DNA of 64,000 nt, taken from Piper betle (taxonomy: Eukaryota > Streptophyta > Magnoliopsida > Piperales > Piperaceae). The notes under the pieces were generated by a model. The model ran no database searches. It saw nothing but the letters and a program-made list of their open reading frames with translations, and was not told where the DNA came from. Below, piece by piece: positions 48,506 to 61,035 of this stretch. The stretch lies in NCBI GenBank assembly GCA_033002965.1, contig JAURVB010014716.1:31049-95048 (forward strand), given 5' to 3'. How positions within the stretch are numbered: position 1 is the first letter of the stretch; every line of letters begins with the position of its first letter. A program made the position numbers and the translations under genes.

Positions 48506-51500
48506 TATGAAAATTTAAAAAGGGGTGGTGGCAGGCATTAAATGTGATGTTGGATAGTGGTGGGCGGCGTTGACAATGATTCCGGGTTCTTTCCTAACCA
48601 CGGTTTGGGGTTGCCGAGTTGAGAGGGTCATCCCCCCCAACAAAAGTCTTAGTCCAACCCCTCCCTTTTCAATTAAATAAAAAATTAATGCAAGTGCTCC
48701 TCTTTTTTTTTTTGCAAAAAAAAAAACGCTAGTTTAATAGGATCTTATGCTTTTACCGAATATAAAATTATATAAAAAAACTACTAATTCGTATCAATTT
48801 TTCTTATATAAAATTGCATGAAATAAGTCCAAATGATTCTTGGTGTAGCATTATAAAAAATATTCTTGTTGGACCGTGCAAGGCATGTAGGTGATTTGCT
48901 TCATAACTACACTAAGTATAAGTATTTTGAAAGAAAAAATAGTTATTACTCAACTCATGGACGTATTCCCTGTTCATTCAATTTAATTTGAGCTTTTAAA
49001 TTATAAAAACATTTGAATAATATTATTAATTGTTGTTTATATTTAAAAAAAATGAAATCATGCAATTCAAATGAATGGCTAAAATAGTTTTAAATTAATA
49101 TCCTTGTATTCTCACAAAAACTCTCATACACAATGACCATACTTTATTTTTATAAATTTCCCAATTCATTTTTTTCTTAGAAAAACGAACAATCCGTCCT
49201 TAAGCAAAATTCATTTCCACCAATAACTATAAAAGAGCCACATTAAGAGCCGGGTTATGTTTATTAAAGAAAAACATACACAAAAACACACGCAGTTCCC
49301 GTTTTGGGTGAGAAGTATTTATTTTTAGCCCTTGAAAACTTAAACCGAAAGAAGAGCATTTACTTTTCTATTTTGCTCGGCAAACTTTCACCTTGTTATT
49401 GTTCTTTGACTTGGGTAAAGCTATTCAAAAGGAAAGAGGGGCACTCAAGCCAAGGCAGGGCAAATAAAGACAATACAACTACAGATACATTAGTACACCA
49501 AGAGAAGCAGTCTGATCCACACATTGAGGGCTGCACCCTTTACATGGTCTGTACATTTTCTGACCGTTGACTTTCCTCACAAATCCTCTGTCCTCTCAAC
49601 ACCGCATATTCATTTCATTTCATTTCACAGCGGGGAGAGACAGACTCGCCCGTGTAAATAAAAGTCTTACGCTACACAAGCACAGATTTCTTGACTTTGT
49701 GGTTTGAAGAATATCCATTGACGGAGAATTAGCATCAATCTATTGTTTTTATTTTTTTGTTTTTCACATTCAAGAGTGGTTGAGCACACCAATACAATGA
49801 ATCCCAGCGGAGCAGGGAACATGACAATCTCAACCACTCTTTGTAATCCCTCTAAATGTATTAAGAAACATAGCGGATGGCCGTGGGACGCCTTATTTGA
49901 CAAGATGTGTTGTTCTTGGCATGATAAAAATGGGTTACTCCTTGCTTTTTAAGTTTGGAATTTTTTTTTTTTAGAGGAGTAGGGAAATTTATTGACGGCT
50001 GTTGAAGTGTACATACGGCAAACAAGAACCTGAAGTAGTTATATTTGGAGTTCACACGTAGAATGCACTGTCAACTTCTCTTATATACGAAATAATTATT
50101 CTCAAAGTCACAAATGGCACATGGTTTATTAAATACAATACGAATTTTTCAATTAACTTAGTAGAATTCACCACCCAAAACAACTTAAACTTTGATGGTA
50201 AAAATTTGGACGGCGGGGGAAACTGGGTAGACTTGTTTTTGTGATAAAGATTAAGATATCGGCGCAAGCCATGGTTGAATGTTATTTCTAGATGAGAAAC
50301 CGAATGGCTGTGCAAGAGACCAATGAGTAAATGACAGACGCCCAGATTATAATGAAATTACATGACACAAATTATGAATGAATTGGCTAGTATGAATATG
50401 AGCAATGACAAAAGAAGATGGAGGAGACAAGATAGGCGAATTGACCAGAAATGAATATGTCTCCAAAATGGCAGTCAGCAGACGCCAATTCTAATCCTCT
50501 AAATCTTAAACACGTCAGGAGATCAAATAAGTCTTCTTTCCACCCATGCGTGTACAAATCACTTGAAGAGAAAATGGGTAGCACCTTCAATTTTACTTTT
50601 TTTTAAATCAAAAAAAATCTTAGGACATCAACTCATCTAAAGGCTAAGTTGTTAGAAATGAGAGTAGTGAATTCTTTATATAAATTACAAATTGTCCAAT
50701 TTGACTTTAAAGTTGAGGATGCAAAAAGATACATGAAAACCAATTTGAAAAAAAAAGTTATACATTGTCAAGTCAACTATAAGATAGGTGACATTGGACA
50801 GCTTTGACAAATACACGAGTTTCTCAATAAGCGCTGTGCTTATAAGAATTCCACAGTGACCAAAGTCTAAGTTCACTTCTGAAAAAGAAAAACCAACAAG
50901 TATTGGGCGGTACTGGACATAAACTGTCCGTTAGTCCGCCGTGTCAACGTCTGTTAATGGCTAAATGGACATGACCGTGGATATATTTTTTAGTTCAGGC
51001 AATAAATGGACATGGCATATTTGTCGTGCCCACAATTAAAATAATTTAAAAGACGTGTTATGGGTTTACACGTATTTATCAAGATTTATAGTTCTTATTT
51101 GTTAAAAAAATAATTTATTAAGTCTTATCTAATATTATTTATGCTAATCTAAAAAAAATTATTAAGATTTTTAAGTAGATTATATGTCTTATGCAGTCAT
51201 TTAGGAATAAAAATGGTGAAATAGTTACATTTTACTTTACTATTAATTATTAGTGATACTTAATTATTAAATAATTATTTTTCAAAATTACTTCTGTAAA
51301 TTCTCTACAAAATTTTTATTCTTTAATGTACAAATAAAAATAGTAATGACAATATCTGTATTATTATATTAAACTACTTTATTTTTATATATATACATAT
51401 ATATATATATATAAATTAATTTATATTTGAAAAAAAATATTTATATATAATATTGCCAACCGTCCATTTGAACATTTGCCATGATATACGAACATAGCAT

Positions 51501-52542
51501 TAGTGATAAATATCCAAGCTGACATGAACGGACACGACATTACTCATCTTAGTAATGTGTCCATGTCCATTATATTGACTCTTATACATGTACAGGAAGA
51601 ACTCAAAGTTGCACAGGATGCAACTTTCTCTCCTTGCATTACCGCGGAGAGTGTACTACTACTGTTATTCACCTACACAGAAGTCATGTCCAAGCTAACG
51701 AGTTTTTTATTTGGTGGGAAAAATGCAGAGAAAGGAAGAAGAAATTTTCTTCAATCCACCAAATCCTGTTAAATTCTGCTAAACACATTGATGACAGTGA
51801 ATGTTCTAACTACAGTACAGCAATATTATAGTCACGACAACGGAAGAAAAGCTGGCTTCTTGGTCCCCACTGAGTTTTCAAGCCAAGTTGTCTACAGTAG
51901 AGAACATTTACAAGGATACTGGGCCGTCGTTCTTGACTTGATTTACAAGGCAAAAAGAAACATTAACATTGTTTTGTAGGATTATCTTCAAAACTATAGC
52001 TGCATATCCTTGTCACACTGGAGGCTACAGCTGGAAGTAAAAAATTCATGAGCTAAAAGTGGATTAGTTCACTGGTCATACATCACAACTCTTTATTAGT
52101 TTCCTTGCAAAGGGAACAAAGATTGACTCAGAATGTCTGCAATAAAAACTCACAGAAACCTAATCACCAGTCATAGTATCATTTTCCTCATTGCCTTTGA
52201 TTGATGTTTGGTTGCATAATACACGCCGCCTGCCAGTTGGAAAGGAAGTTCTCTTCATACAGTCATAATAGAATATAGTCCAAAAACATCTCGCACATGA
52301 GAAGAATTGGAAAAGCTCAAACTAATGCTGAGAAACAAGGCATTACCAGCTTTAAGGAGGATTCCCTGATCTGAAGTTGCAAGTTGGCAGTCATCACTAA
52401 TGTAAAGAACCAGATGAACAAAGAAGTAACCAATTTAGAAAGAGGACATAGGCATTGATTCAGGATGACCATTTCAAAAGGACATCAAATCGATTTACAC
52501 GTACTTGACAGAACCAGGAAACACATTGGTAGAGACATGTGG
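48506..52542. other. Intergenic region between PP2C and DCC1
   Basis: About 4 kb of AT-rich DNA with TA-rich microsatellite-like runs near 51390-51410. Short frames exist at 49304-49570, 49667-49952 and 51503-51980 on either strand, but none shows domain, splice or composition evidence. No RNA gene was recognised. Confidence 0.45.
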
Positions 52543-54678
52543 CTATCTAGAAGAAAATATGGGCTCGGCATCTGCCGTAGGTTGTGTATTTCTTGTATAT
52601 TTGATCAGTAAGCCTTCTGAGGAGGAAAGGCCTGGTACCTTCAAGTCCCTAGAAGAATCAATCATTACGCAAGGAATTAGTTAATATGATACGAATTGGA
52701 ATGATACCAGGAAATTACTTATAATTCTTAAAGTAAAGTCCAAAAAGATTTTGACATATTAGTAAAACCTAATGTATGGATGTGAATCTCTCCATTCCCA
52801 CTTCTGCCGTTCATGGAAAGTGCAGCAAATCGTTCTTCTGGATTGTAAGGTAGAGATGAGATGCTGAAAGCACGAACCCAAGTTTCAAGATCGATCTTTT
52901 CCATCAAGACCTCCCCTCAAGCCTGTCTAAGCTGGTCTGCATCCCAATGGGAATGCGTCGGTTCTATTCTTCCAAGAAGCTCTCTACCTTCCTCCTTCCA
53001 CTACTCAAAACTTGTTTGGCAAAGTGCAGGCAGATACGCCTCTCGTCTAGGCCCCATACATGAGCCCCATCTCCTTTATTTTTCTTTCTGTTACCAAATG
53101 TTTACACACAGTGAAAGGCCAGTGCACGAGAAAACCCATCAGCTTCAGTGGATGTAATTACCTCAGTTTCATTAAGACTATTTAGAGACCATTCATACAA
53201 GTTTGAATTGGTCAATAATGACCTTAAAACTTCAGACGTGGACCTCTCATCAACAACTCGCCAGTATCCATTGATCTCTACAGCAAGAATAGCCTTCAAT
53301 CCAGCTCTCAGCTCTTCGTCAGTAGCTTGAATGAAATTGATAAGATCACTCCATTGGTAAAGTCCCCTTCTTGGTTGCATGTAATCCACAATCCCATATT
53401 CATCCTCCTCTTCTTCCTCAGGTTTGTGGGGGTTCTGGTGAATAAGCTGTTTAAGTTTATCTAGCATAGGGGCTATGCGGACAAGCTCCATACTTCCAGA
53501 AGAAACCTTCAAAACGGAAGCCCAGCTGCTTGATGTGCAGTAACCTTTACTCGAATCAACCCATACATCCTCAGGGGGTACAAGAAAGACGGAATTGGAG
53601 GTGCCCACAAATTTGAGAGCATAGGTATTAGATGAAGAGCAGAGTACAGCATCTTCGTTTGGTTCACCTCGAATACTAATCCTGAAAATGAATTTGTTCT
53701 TCACTGCAAAAATGATAGGGGTCACTAGTGGGGTACATTGCTTTAACACTAACGAGGAGAAAACAACCTTAACATACAAAAGAGAATCTGTACATTTTCT
53801 TGATCCTAGTAAGAAGTTGCAGCAGAAGTCATCCTGTTGTGTAAGAGTTAATGGAGCAAAAAATAAACATCCTAGCATACGCTAGATAGAATCGAAACCT
53901 AATGCTCTTGCTTTAGCGTTAATGAGGCAAAATAAACAAAACTCCCCAGCATATGCTAAATGGATTTCCACCAATTTATTGAACCTCATCTAGAAACTGT
54001 ACTTCGACATTTATTCATTAAGTAAATATTGAGTAATTATGAGGAATTTACCCTTGGGATGCACACAGAAAAAGGAGGGCAAAATGGGGGAAAAGAGGCT
54101 TCCGCTTCTGTGTGCGTCCTAAGTAGGCGTTCCTAATAATTACTCGTAAAGATTATATACACACTTCTACATTTAATTAGACCATCAATCATTCACAATA
54201 CAGCTTCACCACAGAATCACCACATATTGAAGTAAATAAGAGCAAAAATTAGATATCTGATCCTAATTCGTGCACAAGAGGCAAGAATAACTAATTAATC
54301 AGCAAAGAACCAGTTTACTTAAATCAAATGGGGACACAAACTATAAATCTGATCATAGACCAAACACAAGGGGACAGAATCACTCACTCCCTACGCACAA
54401 TATGATATAATAAAAGCTACTGATTCTAAAAAATCTAAAGAAACAGAAACAAGATCCAATATTATGAACAAATACTACATAAACATTCAAAACTTACAAT
54501 GGAATTAGCACAAATTAGTAGAAAAAAAAAGGCTTGGTACTTACCGATGATGGAGGAAGTCGGGAAGGAGATGATCGTCGACTTCCAGAAGGAGAAGGTC
54601 GGGATGATCGCCGAAATGGGAATGGCAAGAGATATGGATATAAGAGCTGGGATCCAGGTTGAGCATCGCTCCCGCCAT
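52543..54678 (-). pseudogene. DCC1: DCC1 sister-chromatid cohesion factor, second half broken
   Basis: DCC1 is a subunit of the CTF18-RFC clamp loader (with CTF18 and CTF8), which loads PCNA and links DNA polymerase epsilon to cohesion. Three exons: 54545-54678, 52769-53681, 52543-52648. Exon 1 starts MAGAMLNLDPSSYIHIS and ends LLPDFLHH. Exon 2 continues ISIRGEPNEDAVLCSSSNTYALKFVGTSNS, SVLKVSSGSMELV and YQWSDLINFIQATDEEL. Exon 3 has DLKVPGLSS, KYTRNTQPTADAEP and a stop at 52543. Lesions: TAA at 53102-53104 after AFHCV; TAG at 52974-52976 where Trp is expected (FLEE*NRRIP); one G missing in a run near 52913-52916; one T missing near 52815-52818. Correcting only the lesion count, the length would be about 384 residues, normal for plants. 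As written a 237-residue protein ends before the C-terminal winged-helix part that in yeast and human binds polymerase epsilon. It could be a pseudogene or a truncated allele. Confidence 0.9.
54031..54145. repeat. Fold-back element in DCC1 intron 1
   Basis: The arms GAGTAATTATGAGGAA…GGGATGCACACAGAA and, inverted, TTCTGTGTGCGTCC…TTCCTAATAATTACTC form an imperfect hairpin of about 40 bases per arm around a purine-rich loop. Probably a very small MITE. Confidence 0.65.
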
Positions 54679-55300
54679 TTCCTTCTACCGCTCCTCCCTC
54701 GCACTTCGCTATCATTACCCGCCAGATTTTAAATGGCCACGTTATTGGGCCGCCTACTCTGTTTATGGTGGGAAATTGACTTGACCCATTTACTCACAAA
54801 TTTCAGAGGCCCACCACTATTCAATAAAGCTGGCTTGTTTGTTTTTTTTTTTTAAATACATTCCAATGAAAAAATTAGATCAGAAATGTGAAATTGACCG
54901 AATTTTCAATATTTATGGATTGTGAATGTTTCAATTCATTTCGGTTAATTGGTATTCTCGCAGGTCGACCGCTATATTTTCCCTATGAATAATTTGTAGG
55001 ATGTGAAGCAAATTACATGTGGTGGATGCTGGGTATCTCAAGCATAAGTTGTATGATCATTAATTTCCCTAGGGTTAGTCCTGTAAGTTAGTTTTTTTAA
55101 AAAAAAAGAAAAAATTAATGTTCATGATTTATTTTGTTAGAATGACAGGCAGTTGGCCCAGCAAGGTTTGATGTATGCGCCGTACGTATCATATTCCGGG
55201 TTCCAAATATTATGCACAAGTAACCATGTAAAAAAACGCATGATATATTTCTACACATTTATAACAAACCAAGTAAATCCAATTTAATTTTGAAGGTTTA
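54679..55300. other. DCC1 5' flank and AT-rich spacer
   Basis: An out-of-frame ATG at 54715 lies 37 bases upstream of the DCC1 start and overlaps it. Beyond this is AT-rich sequence with no gene seen. Confidence 0.45.
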
Positions 55301-57784
55301 GCAGCCTGCTTGTCAATGAACCACTTTCTCCTTGTTAAAGATCCATATTTGCCTCCCTCAAAGAGTTCTATCAGCTTTCTACAATATATATTCCGACTCC
55401 AAACCAGGTGGAATGCATGGGGTGGGTAGGTACCTTCCAGGACAGGAATAAATTCGAACTCCTAATAGAAAATAAAGTGCACCTCAAACTAATACAACCA
55501 AATAAAAGAGGAGTATTTTCCAGCTAAAATAATATCTCGATTTAGTACAACACTTCCTTTGTCATAACCTAATCAGATAATATTATGTGATGAACAGGAA
55601 AGGAGTAATGCGAAACACCCATCTGATCACTTGATTAAATTCGACAAACAGCCAAACAACTGTGTTTTTAAGTGCACAGACAACCCTGTATCAGAAAATT
55701 GTCAAACCCTTCACTTCGGGCTATAATTATCACTATTTTCTAGATTTGGCTGATTCTACATAGCATTATACCCCGACCGAAATGAAATTGATATTAGGCA
55801 TTTAGAAGCCCAAATCAATTCTTTAAAATAGTCGAGTTTGTTCTCACAAAAACGATTACTCAAAAATGAAATATTTATAAACTACGAGATAAATGAATGG
55901 CGATCTCTTATAAACAAACCAATTGTTGGAAAGATTTTAAGGTGGCTGACCTTGATATTCAACCTCAATTATAAATAATTAGGTATAACAACGATGAAAA
56001 ATAATCTACTAGATCTATGTTAGACCCAATAAGGAGTGAGATAAACATAGATTAAATGCCCACTTATTATTGAAATAACAAAATTGTCATAAATATATTT
56101 AATGAGTTGGTGATTTGGTGAAAACTGATTGAGCCTTACAACAATATCGACTACTGGCAACTATAAATGGGATGTTAATATATGAATTTTGTTCATAGTT
56201 ACCTCCAACTACTGGCTACAGTATACTCAGAGCATCCCAATTATTAGCTATGACAAATACTGATATGCAATTAAGACATCAACCAAGGGTTGACGAACCA
56301 AAAAATTCTCTAATCATTGACTATTATTAGCGTCATCTTCCAACAGCATCATTTTCCTTAATAGATAAATTCACTCCGCATTTCTTTTGTTGTTTTTTTA
56401 ATGTAAAGCATTTTTTCTATTATTTTGTCTTTCTTTTCCCATGGTCTGAAGAACTACTTATAATTAATCTCTTTTTGTAGACCGCCTTATCATCCTTCAA
56501 AATTTATTTATACACTTGAAACTGGGACAAAAAAGATTGGCGTCAACCCCTTAATGTTGTTAAACTAGTATACTATCCTGCAATTTACTTCATCTAGAAG
56601 TATCTCTATCAAACTTCTATTCTTGACCAAAAGCATTGAGATTGCATCAGTGCATCCATCACAGGCCACCCACAAAACACCCAAGTCAAAAGTAGGTTCA
56701 AATTGCCCAAACTATCATTTTGTCTTTTAACATTTTTATAGTAAGTTTGAGTAAATAAGTATTGTACGCCAATCATAAACAAAACAGGAAGAAGATGAGA
56801 GGAAAAATCTGAGGAATATCATACCACCAAACATCCAAGAAGCCATCAATCTGGTCGAAATATTCCTTCACAAACTTTTTTGCCCGCACTGAAAGACAAC
56901 TATGATATGATCAAGCATCCCAATGCCAAAGAGAAGAAAAGATATGATGATCATTCAGAAAAAGGAGAAGTTAAATATATCATTTAATCTCAAGAAACCA
57001 AAATGACTCATGAAGAAATTACACGCATAAAATGCCTCTTAGTTTTGACGTAGGTTGATCCATGAATGATGGGAAAGATAATGACCTCTCCCACTGTCCT
57101 GTCCTGCCCTGCCCTGCCCTGCCCTAGTTGATCTCTATTTTGGTAAATATAACCAAAGACAATATGTACAATTTCTTGAACTTTAAAATGTACCCACCAC
57201 ACCTCAGACGAGTTTGGATTGGATATGCCTCGGATATTGGCAAATCCGAACCCGTTGCCTGCCTGAATATCCATATTCACATCCATAGTTATAAAGAGGT
57301 AGCTAATGGGTGCTGCCAAATCCATTTTCAATTCGAATATGAAAAACCTGGATCCAACCCTAACCCAACCAAATGCGAAACTATCAATTCAGATTTGGAG
57401 CAGATATCCATTAAATTCAACGAAACCAAACATCGAGCCGAATTATCAAATTGGGATATTGGTCAGAAAATGCTACGACGCACGGGCATCCACAACTTTG
57501 TCTTCTTGTATTCTACAGAAAATAATTCCTCAAACACCTTCTTTCATCCGATAAATTTCACAGCTGAAAAATGTTAAAGTTTAAAGACACCATTCGAACT
57601 TCCTCTAAACTTCGTCTTATCAACGTATTCAAATTTCATCGGCCGAAAGATGAAATTGTACAACAATAAATCCAAAAAAATTAAAATTTATACCACAAAC
57701 TTCAAAAATGTTCATAGTTTTTTTAAAGAAATATTATCAACATAATTCATCGCTGAAAACGAAATCAGGGGTAAAGACGACTAC
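55300..57784 (-). other. Possible leftward transcript, unresolved
   Basis: Two minus-strand passages look like exons behind good acceptors. One (56825-56888, after TTTCAG) reads RAKKFVKEYFDQIDGFLDVW and has a possible GTATGA donor. The other (from 55378, after TTGTAG) reads KLIELFEGGKYGSLTRRKWF. Together with the leader-like exon at 57785-57930 they could be a gene running left, but the phases do not join directly and I do not recognise the protein. The rest is AT-rich. A plus-strand 149-codon frame at 57128-57577 is low-complexity and was not accepted. Confidence 0.2.
57097..57124. repeat. CCCTG pentanucleotide repeat
   Basis: Five to six tandem CCTGC/CCCTG units. It is not a telomere repeat. 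Confidence 0.85.
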
Positions 57785-57930
57785 CTTGAGAGTCTGAGTT
57801 CAGAGAAGGAGGGCGGTGCGGTGACAGGAGATGGCAACGACGATGACGACGTAAAAGGTGCCGCCGACGGAGGTCGAACTTGGGGGCGTCCAAGGAGGAG
57901 AAAAGGGCGGGAAGGGAGTCCAGGGATATT
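57785..57930 (-). other. Candidate untranslated first exon (minus strand)
   Basis: A GC-rich, CT-rich leader without any ATG, ending at AAG|GTAGTC (57784/57785). A TTAAATATCC box lies just upstream. It resembles the leader exon of a gene transcribed towards DCC1. Confidence 0.35.
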
Positions 57931-58003
57931 TAATTTGGGCAGTGATTAATGTAGACTAATTGGATATTTAATTTGGACCGACTTTGTAATAACAAGGCGA
58001 GAT

Positions 58004-58011
58004 GTTGTGCC
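58004..58011 (+). repeat. 8-bp target duplication of hAT copy 2 (left)
   Basis: GTTGTGCC, repeated exactly at 60727-60734. Confidence 0.9.
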
Positions 58012-58347
58012 CCGTGGTTGCAAAAATCCGAATTAGAATCAGAATCAGTTTTTTAGCGAGTCATTGAATCGGATCGAATCGGTCTAAATTAGTCCAAATT
58101 GGTCATATAAAAAAATTTGATAATTGGTCTAAATTAGTCCAAATTAGTCATATAAAAAAATTTGATAATTCATAACATAAATACATAAAATGTATATTTA
58201 CATAATTTTTCAACAAAAATATACAAGTTTATAGTTTAATACAAGTACAAAAGATCATCACTATTTATCATCACAAGACTATAATTTCATAAGTGTAACA
58301 TTTGATATATTATCATTTGTGCTCTATCAAATGATAACAACAAATCA

Positions 58348-58790
58348 TTAATATAAGTCTACAAAATTAAGGTTTATTACTAAATCATCTAATTTATTAT
58401 CTGAAACATCTTTAAAGTCTAAATCATTACCACAAATGGAAAGAGTAGAGTTCTCACTCACATCAATATGAGACCCCTGCGTAAAAGGAGGCATAGAACT
58501 CCCACTTATATGAAGTCCCTTAGGTACAAGAGGCATAGACAAATTTTGTTGTGACTTAATAGATATACCAATATCAACATTCAGTCCAACAAGAAGAGGA
58601 AGCACAGAAAAACGATCAGACGTAATAGAACACAATCCAATTACAGTTGCATTGTTTGACATATTGGCATTGGTTGTTCCTTCATTTGTTGTAGTTTTCA
58701 ATGTGCTGCCAATTTGATTTGCTACAAAGGCCTCTTTATCTTCATCATTACTCTTGTCAACGTTGGAACCAAAGAAATCATCCTACATAG
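58348..58790 (-). pseudogene. hAT transposase C-terminal acidic tail (copy 2)
   Basis: An open frame of 117 codons with words NVDIGISIK and DNKLDDLVI, equivalent to the copy 1 tail. It is preceded by a DDFFGSNVDK-like segment and the remains of the same intron acceptor. Confidence 0.65.
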
Positions 58791-58857
58791 AAAAAAATCA
58801 TACCTTATTTATTTCAATTCTAAAAAATTCATACACAAAATCATAGATGTGATGTAA

Positions 58858-58920
58858 GCAAAAGATGTCTTCCTCTTCTTCTCGCTTTCAACAAAAGATG
58901 TCTTCCTCTTCCCAATAATA
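58858..58920. repeat. 31-bp direct duplication
   Basis: AAAAGATGTCTTCCTCTTC occurs twice in tandem. It lies at the deletion junction that removed the transposase core of copy 2. Confidence 0.8.
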
Positions 58921-59094
58921 AACTTAGACCATCTAACATCTTTTTGTTTAATTTGCTCCTGAACTTCAATCTCTTCCATATCTGACTTATTCAAACCATG
59001 TGACCCTATTTCTTCTCTAATCTTTTCTTTTTCTTTTTTGGTTTTTCCACACTTTTGAAGTAGTCTTTCATTTTTTGTGCATATGCTTTGAGAA

Positions 59095-59243
59095 CTTTCT
59101 TACAAGCAGCAATATTTTCTTTGATTCCAGCAATATGTTGCTTGAAGCGATATACCCCTCCACTTATGCTTTTTTACAAAAGTTATAGGTAACTTGCTTC
59201 TTGGATGCGTTAACTGGTGTGCCATATTCCCAACCAATATCCA
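59095..59243 (-). pseudogene. hAT BED-type zinc finger remnant (copy 2)
   Basis: On the minus strand: DIGWEYGTPVN, KKQVTYNFCKK, then with a one-base frame change ISGGVYRFKQHIAGIKENIA and ACKK. This is the BED finger found at the N-terminus of plant hAT transposases. The first zinc-ligand Cys is replaced by Tyr and the frame is broken, so it is dead. Confidence 0.75.
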
Positions 59244-59329
59244 TCTTCCCATGACAAATCTAGCACTGATAAAAAATACAATAACAACTAAATTCAAAAT
59301 CTAAGTGAGTTCCAAAATGGCAGGATAGC

Positions 59330-60110
59330 GTGAGATCATTAATTAAATTAAACAACCATCAAGTAGGCCAGTGACAACGTCAACTCATATATCAGAACAA
59401 ACAACAAATCTACACAATATAGAATTTGTACCAGAAACGACAACTAAATTCAAAATCATATATCAGACCAAACAAGTCTGGAACAATATAGAATTTATGA
59501 CAGAAACAACATCTCATTTCAAATCAAAGTGAGCACCAAAATGACAAGCCAACGATATGAGAAAACTAATTGAATTAAACAATCATCAGTGAGCCAATGA
59601 CGATACAAAATTATAAACTAGAACAAATGCCAAATGTGTAAAATGTCGAATTTGTTCCAGACATGACCTACAACAACCCCTATGTTCAAATACCAAATGC
59701 TTATAAACTAGAACAACCATCACAACCCTTGCGTTCAAATCAAAGTAAGCGCCAAAACTACAACAACGACATGATAATTGAGATCATAAATTATAGTAAT
59801 CAACCATCAATAACGCCAAAGACAAGCAAAAATCATACCCTACAACAAACAAAAAATTAGCACAACATACAATTTGTACGGCAAACAGTAGCTAAATATC
59901 AAAAAGAAATGAGCACCAAATTCTCAACAACTACGCAAAACCATAAATTAGAACAAACACCAAATTTGCACAACATAGAATTTACACCACAAACAACATC
60001 TGAATTCAAAAATTGAAGTGAGAGCCAATGCAACAACCACGATGTGAGAACTTAACTCAAAACAATTCATCTTCTTCATTAAATAAGATAACATAAAAGG
60101 CAAGCATGAA
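59330..60110. repeat. Degenerate tandem repeats in hAT copy 2
   Basis: Five to six imperfect repeats share the ordered words AGAACAAAC, CACAATATAGAATTTGTACC, AACAACAT/ACTAAATTCAAA, GTGAGCACCAAAATG, GATATGAGA and AACCATCA. The plus-strand frame at 59663-59860 is a translation of these repeats. Confidence 0.7.
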
Positions 60111-60149
60111 AATTTTCAAAAAAAAAAATGCAAAGGTGTCAGCAGAGCA

Positions 60150-60440
60150 TGAAAACTATCGGCGGAGGAGGGACGGGCTCACATGGGGGAAGCGGAGGGA
60201 GGGGTGACGCCGGAGGGAGGCCGAGGCACACGAGGGCGGCAGCGGAGGGAATGCCAACTCACAAGGGGGCGGCGGTGGATGGAGGCCGAGGCACACGGCG
60301 GAGGGGGTGACGCACATGGGAGCGGCAGCGGAGGGAGGCCGACGCACACAACGGCGGCGGAGGGAGGGGCGAGGTTGGAGGGAAGGGGCGGCGGCAGATG
60401 GGCGGAGGGAGGGTGGCAATGGACGGGTGGAGGAGGGGAG
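60150..60440. repeat. GC-rich purine minisatellite in hAT copy 2
   Basis: Irregular GGCGGCAGCGGAGGGA and GAGGCCGAGGCACAC units. It corresponds in position to the GC-rich minisatellite of copy 1 but is different in sequence. Confidence 0.7.
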
Positions 60441-60734
60441 GGGTAGATTTTAGGTTTTTAAACTTTAAATTCCCTTTTTACCCATGCATAAATAATTTAT
60501 TTATTAACATACGTAGGGTACTTTTATCATTGAGTCATAAAACTGATTCTTCCCGATTTAAGTCGATTTGGAATCGACCGTGAATCGGTTGGAGTCGGTC
60601 CGAATTGGCCTGTTTGACGACCGTTTTATAACCTAACCGATTCACCCAGTATTTAGGATCAGATTGTTTCCGATCCGAGTTAAATCGGCCGATTTTGAGT
60701 GGAATCGGCTGATTTTTTCATCACTGGTTGTGCC

Positions 60735-61035
60735 ACACCTATATCAAATTAATTTTAATTTTATATATAAACTAGATTGTGATAATTTAATATAGGTTGT
60801 GATCGAATTTGAAGATATATCTTATTTGAACGAAAAAATGAATTAAAATTATTTATTTTATTATTATATTTTTTTCAAAACTCGACCTTCTACCATGAAA
60901 TATATTATTATTATTATTGTTAAATTAAGGTTAACAAGATTTGAAACCATAACCCTCTATAAGAGGTATTTTTATTATACTTTTTAGATTTTTCTTGTAG
61001 TTTTATTAACTGATTCCCCTACTTTTAATCTTACG
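60735..61035. other. AT-rich spacer, nothing recognised
   Basis: No gene or repeat boundary seen apart from a short TTA microsatellite near 60905. Confidence 0.5.

Larger units (their letters stand above)
58012..60726 (-). mobile_element. hAT-type DNA transposon copy 2 (defective)
   Basis: A 2,715-bp element flanked by perfect GTTGTGCC duplications. The left end is CCGTGGTTGCAAAAATC. The right end, read inwards, is CAGTGATGAAAAAATC, an imperfect terminal inverted repeat of the Ac-like CAGTG class. Subterminal AATCGG-rich sequence and the minus-strand C-terminal tail match copy 1. The interior keeps the N-terminal BED finger and the C-terminal acidic tail but has lost the catalytic core. It also holds an array of degenerate 130-bp-scale repeats and a GC-rich block. 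Confidence 0.88.

Noticed and set aside
57097..57124. Telomere-like C-rich repeat
   Set aside because: The unit is CCCTG/CCTGC, not the plant CCCTAAA.
57128..57577. 149-codon plus-strand frame
   Set aside because: Low-complexity Asn/Pro/Ile-type sequence of the kind produced by plant intergenic repeats, with no start context, splice or domain support.
59330..60110. Regularly spaced repeats reminiscent of a CRISPR array
   Set aside because: This is eukaryotic nuclear DNA, repeats are degenerate with no unique spacers, and they lie within a hAT element.
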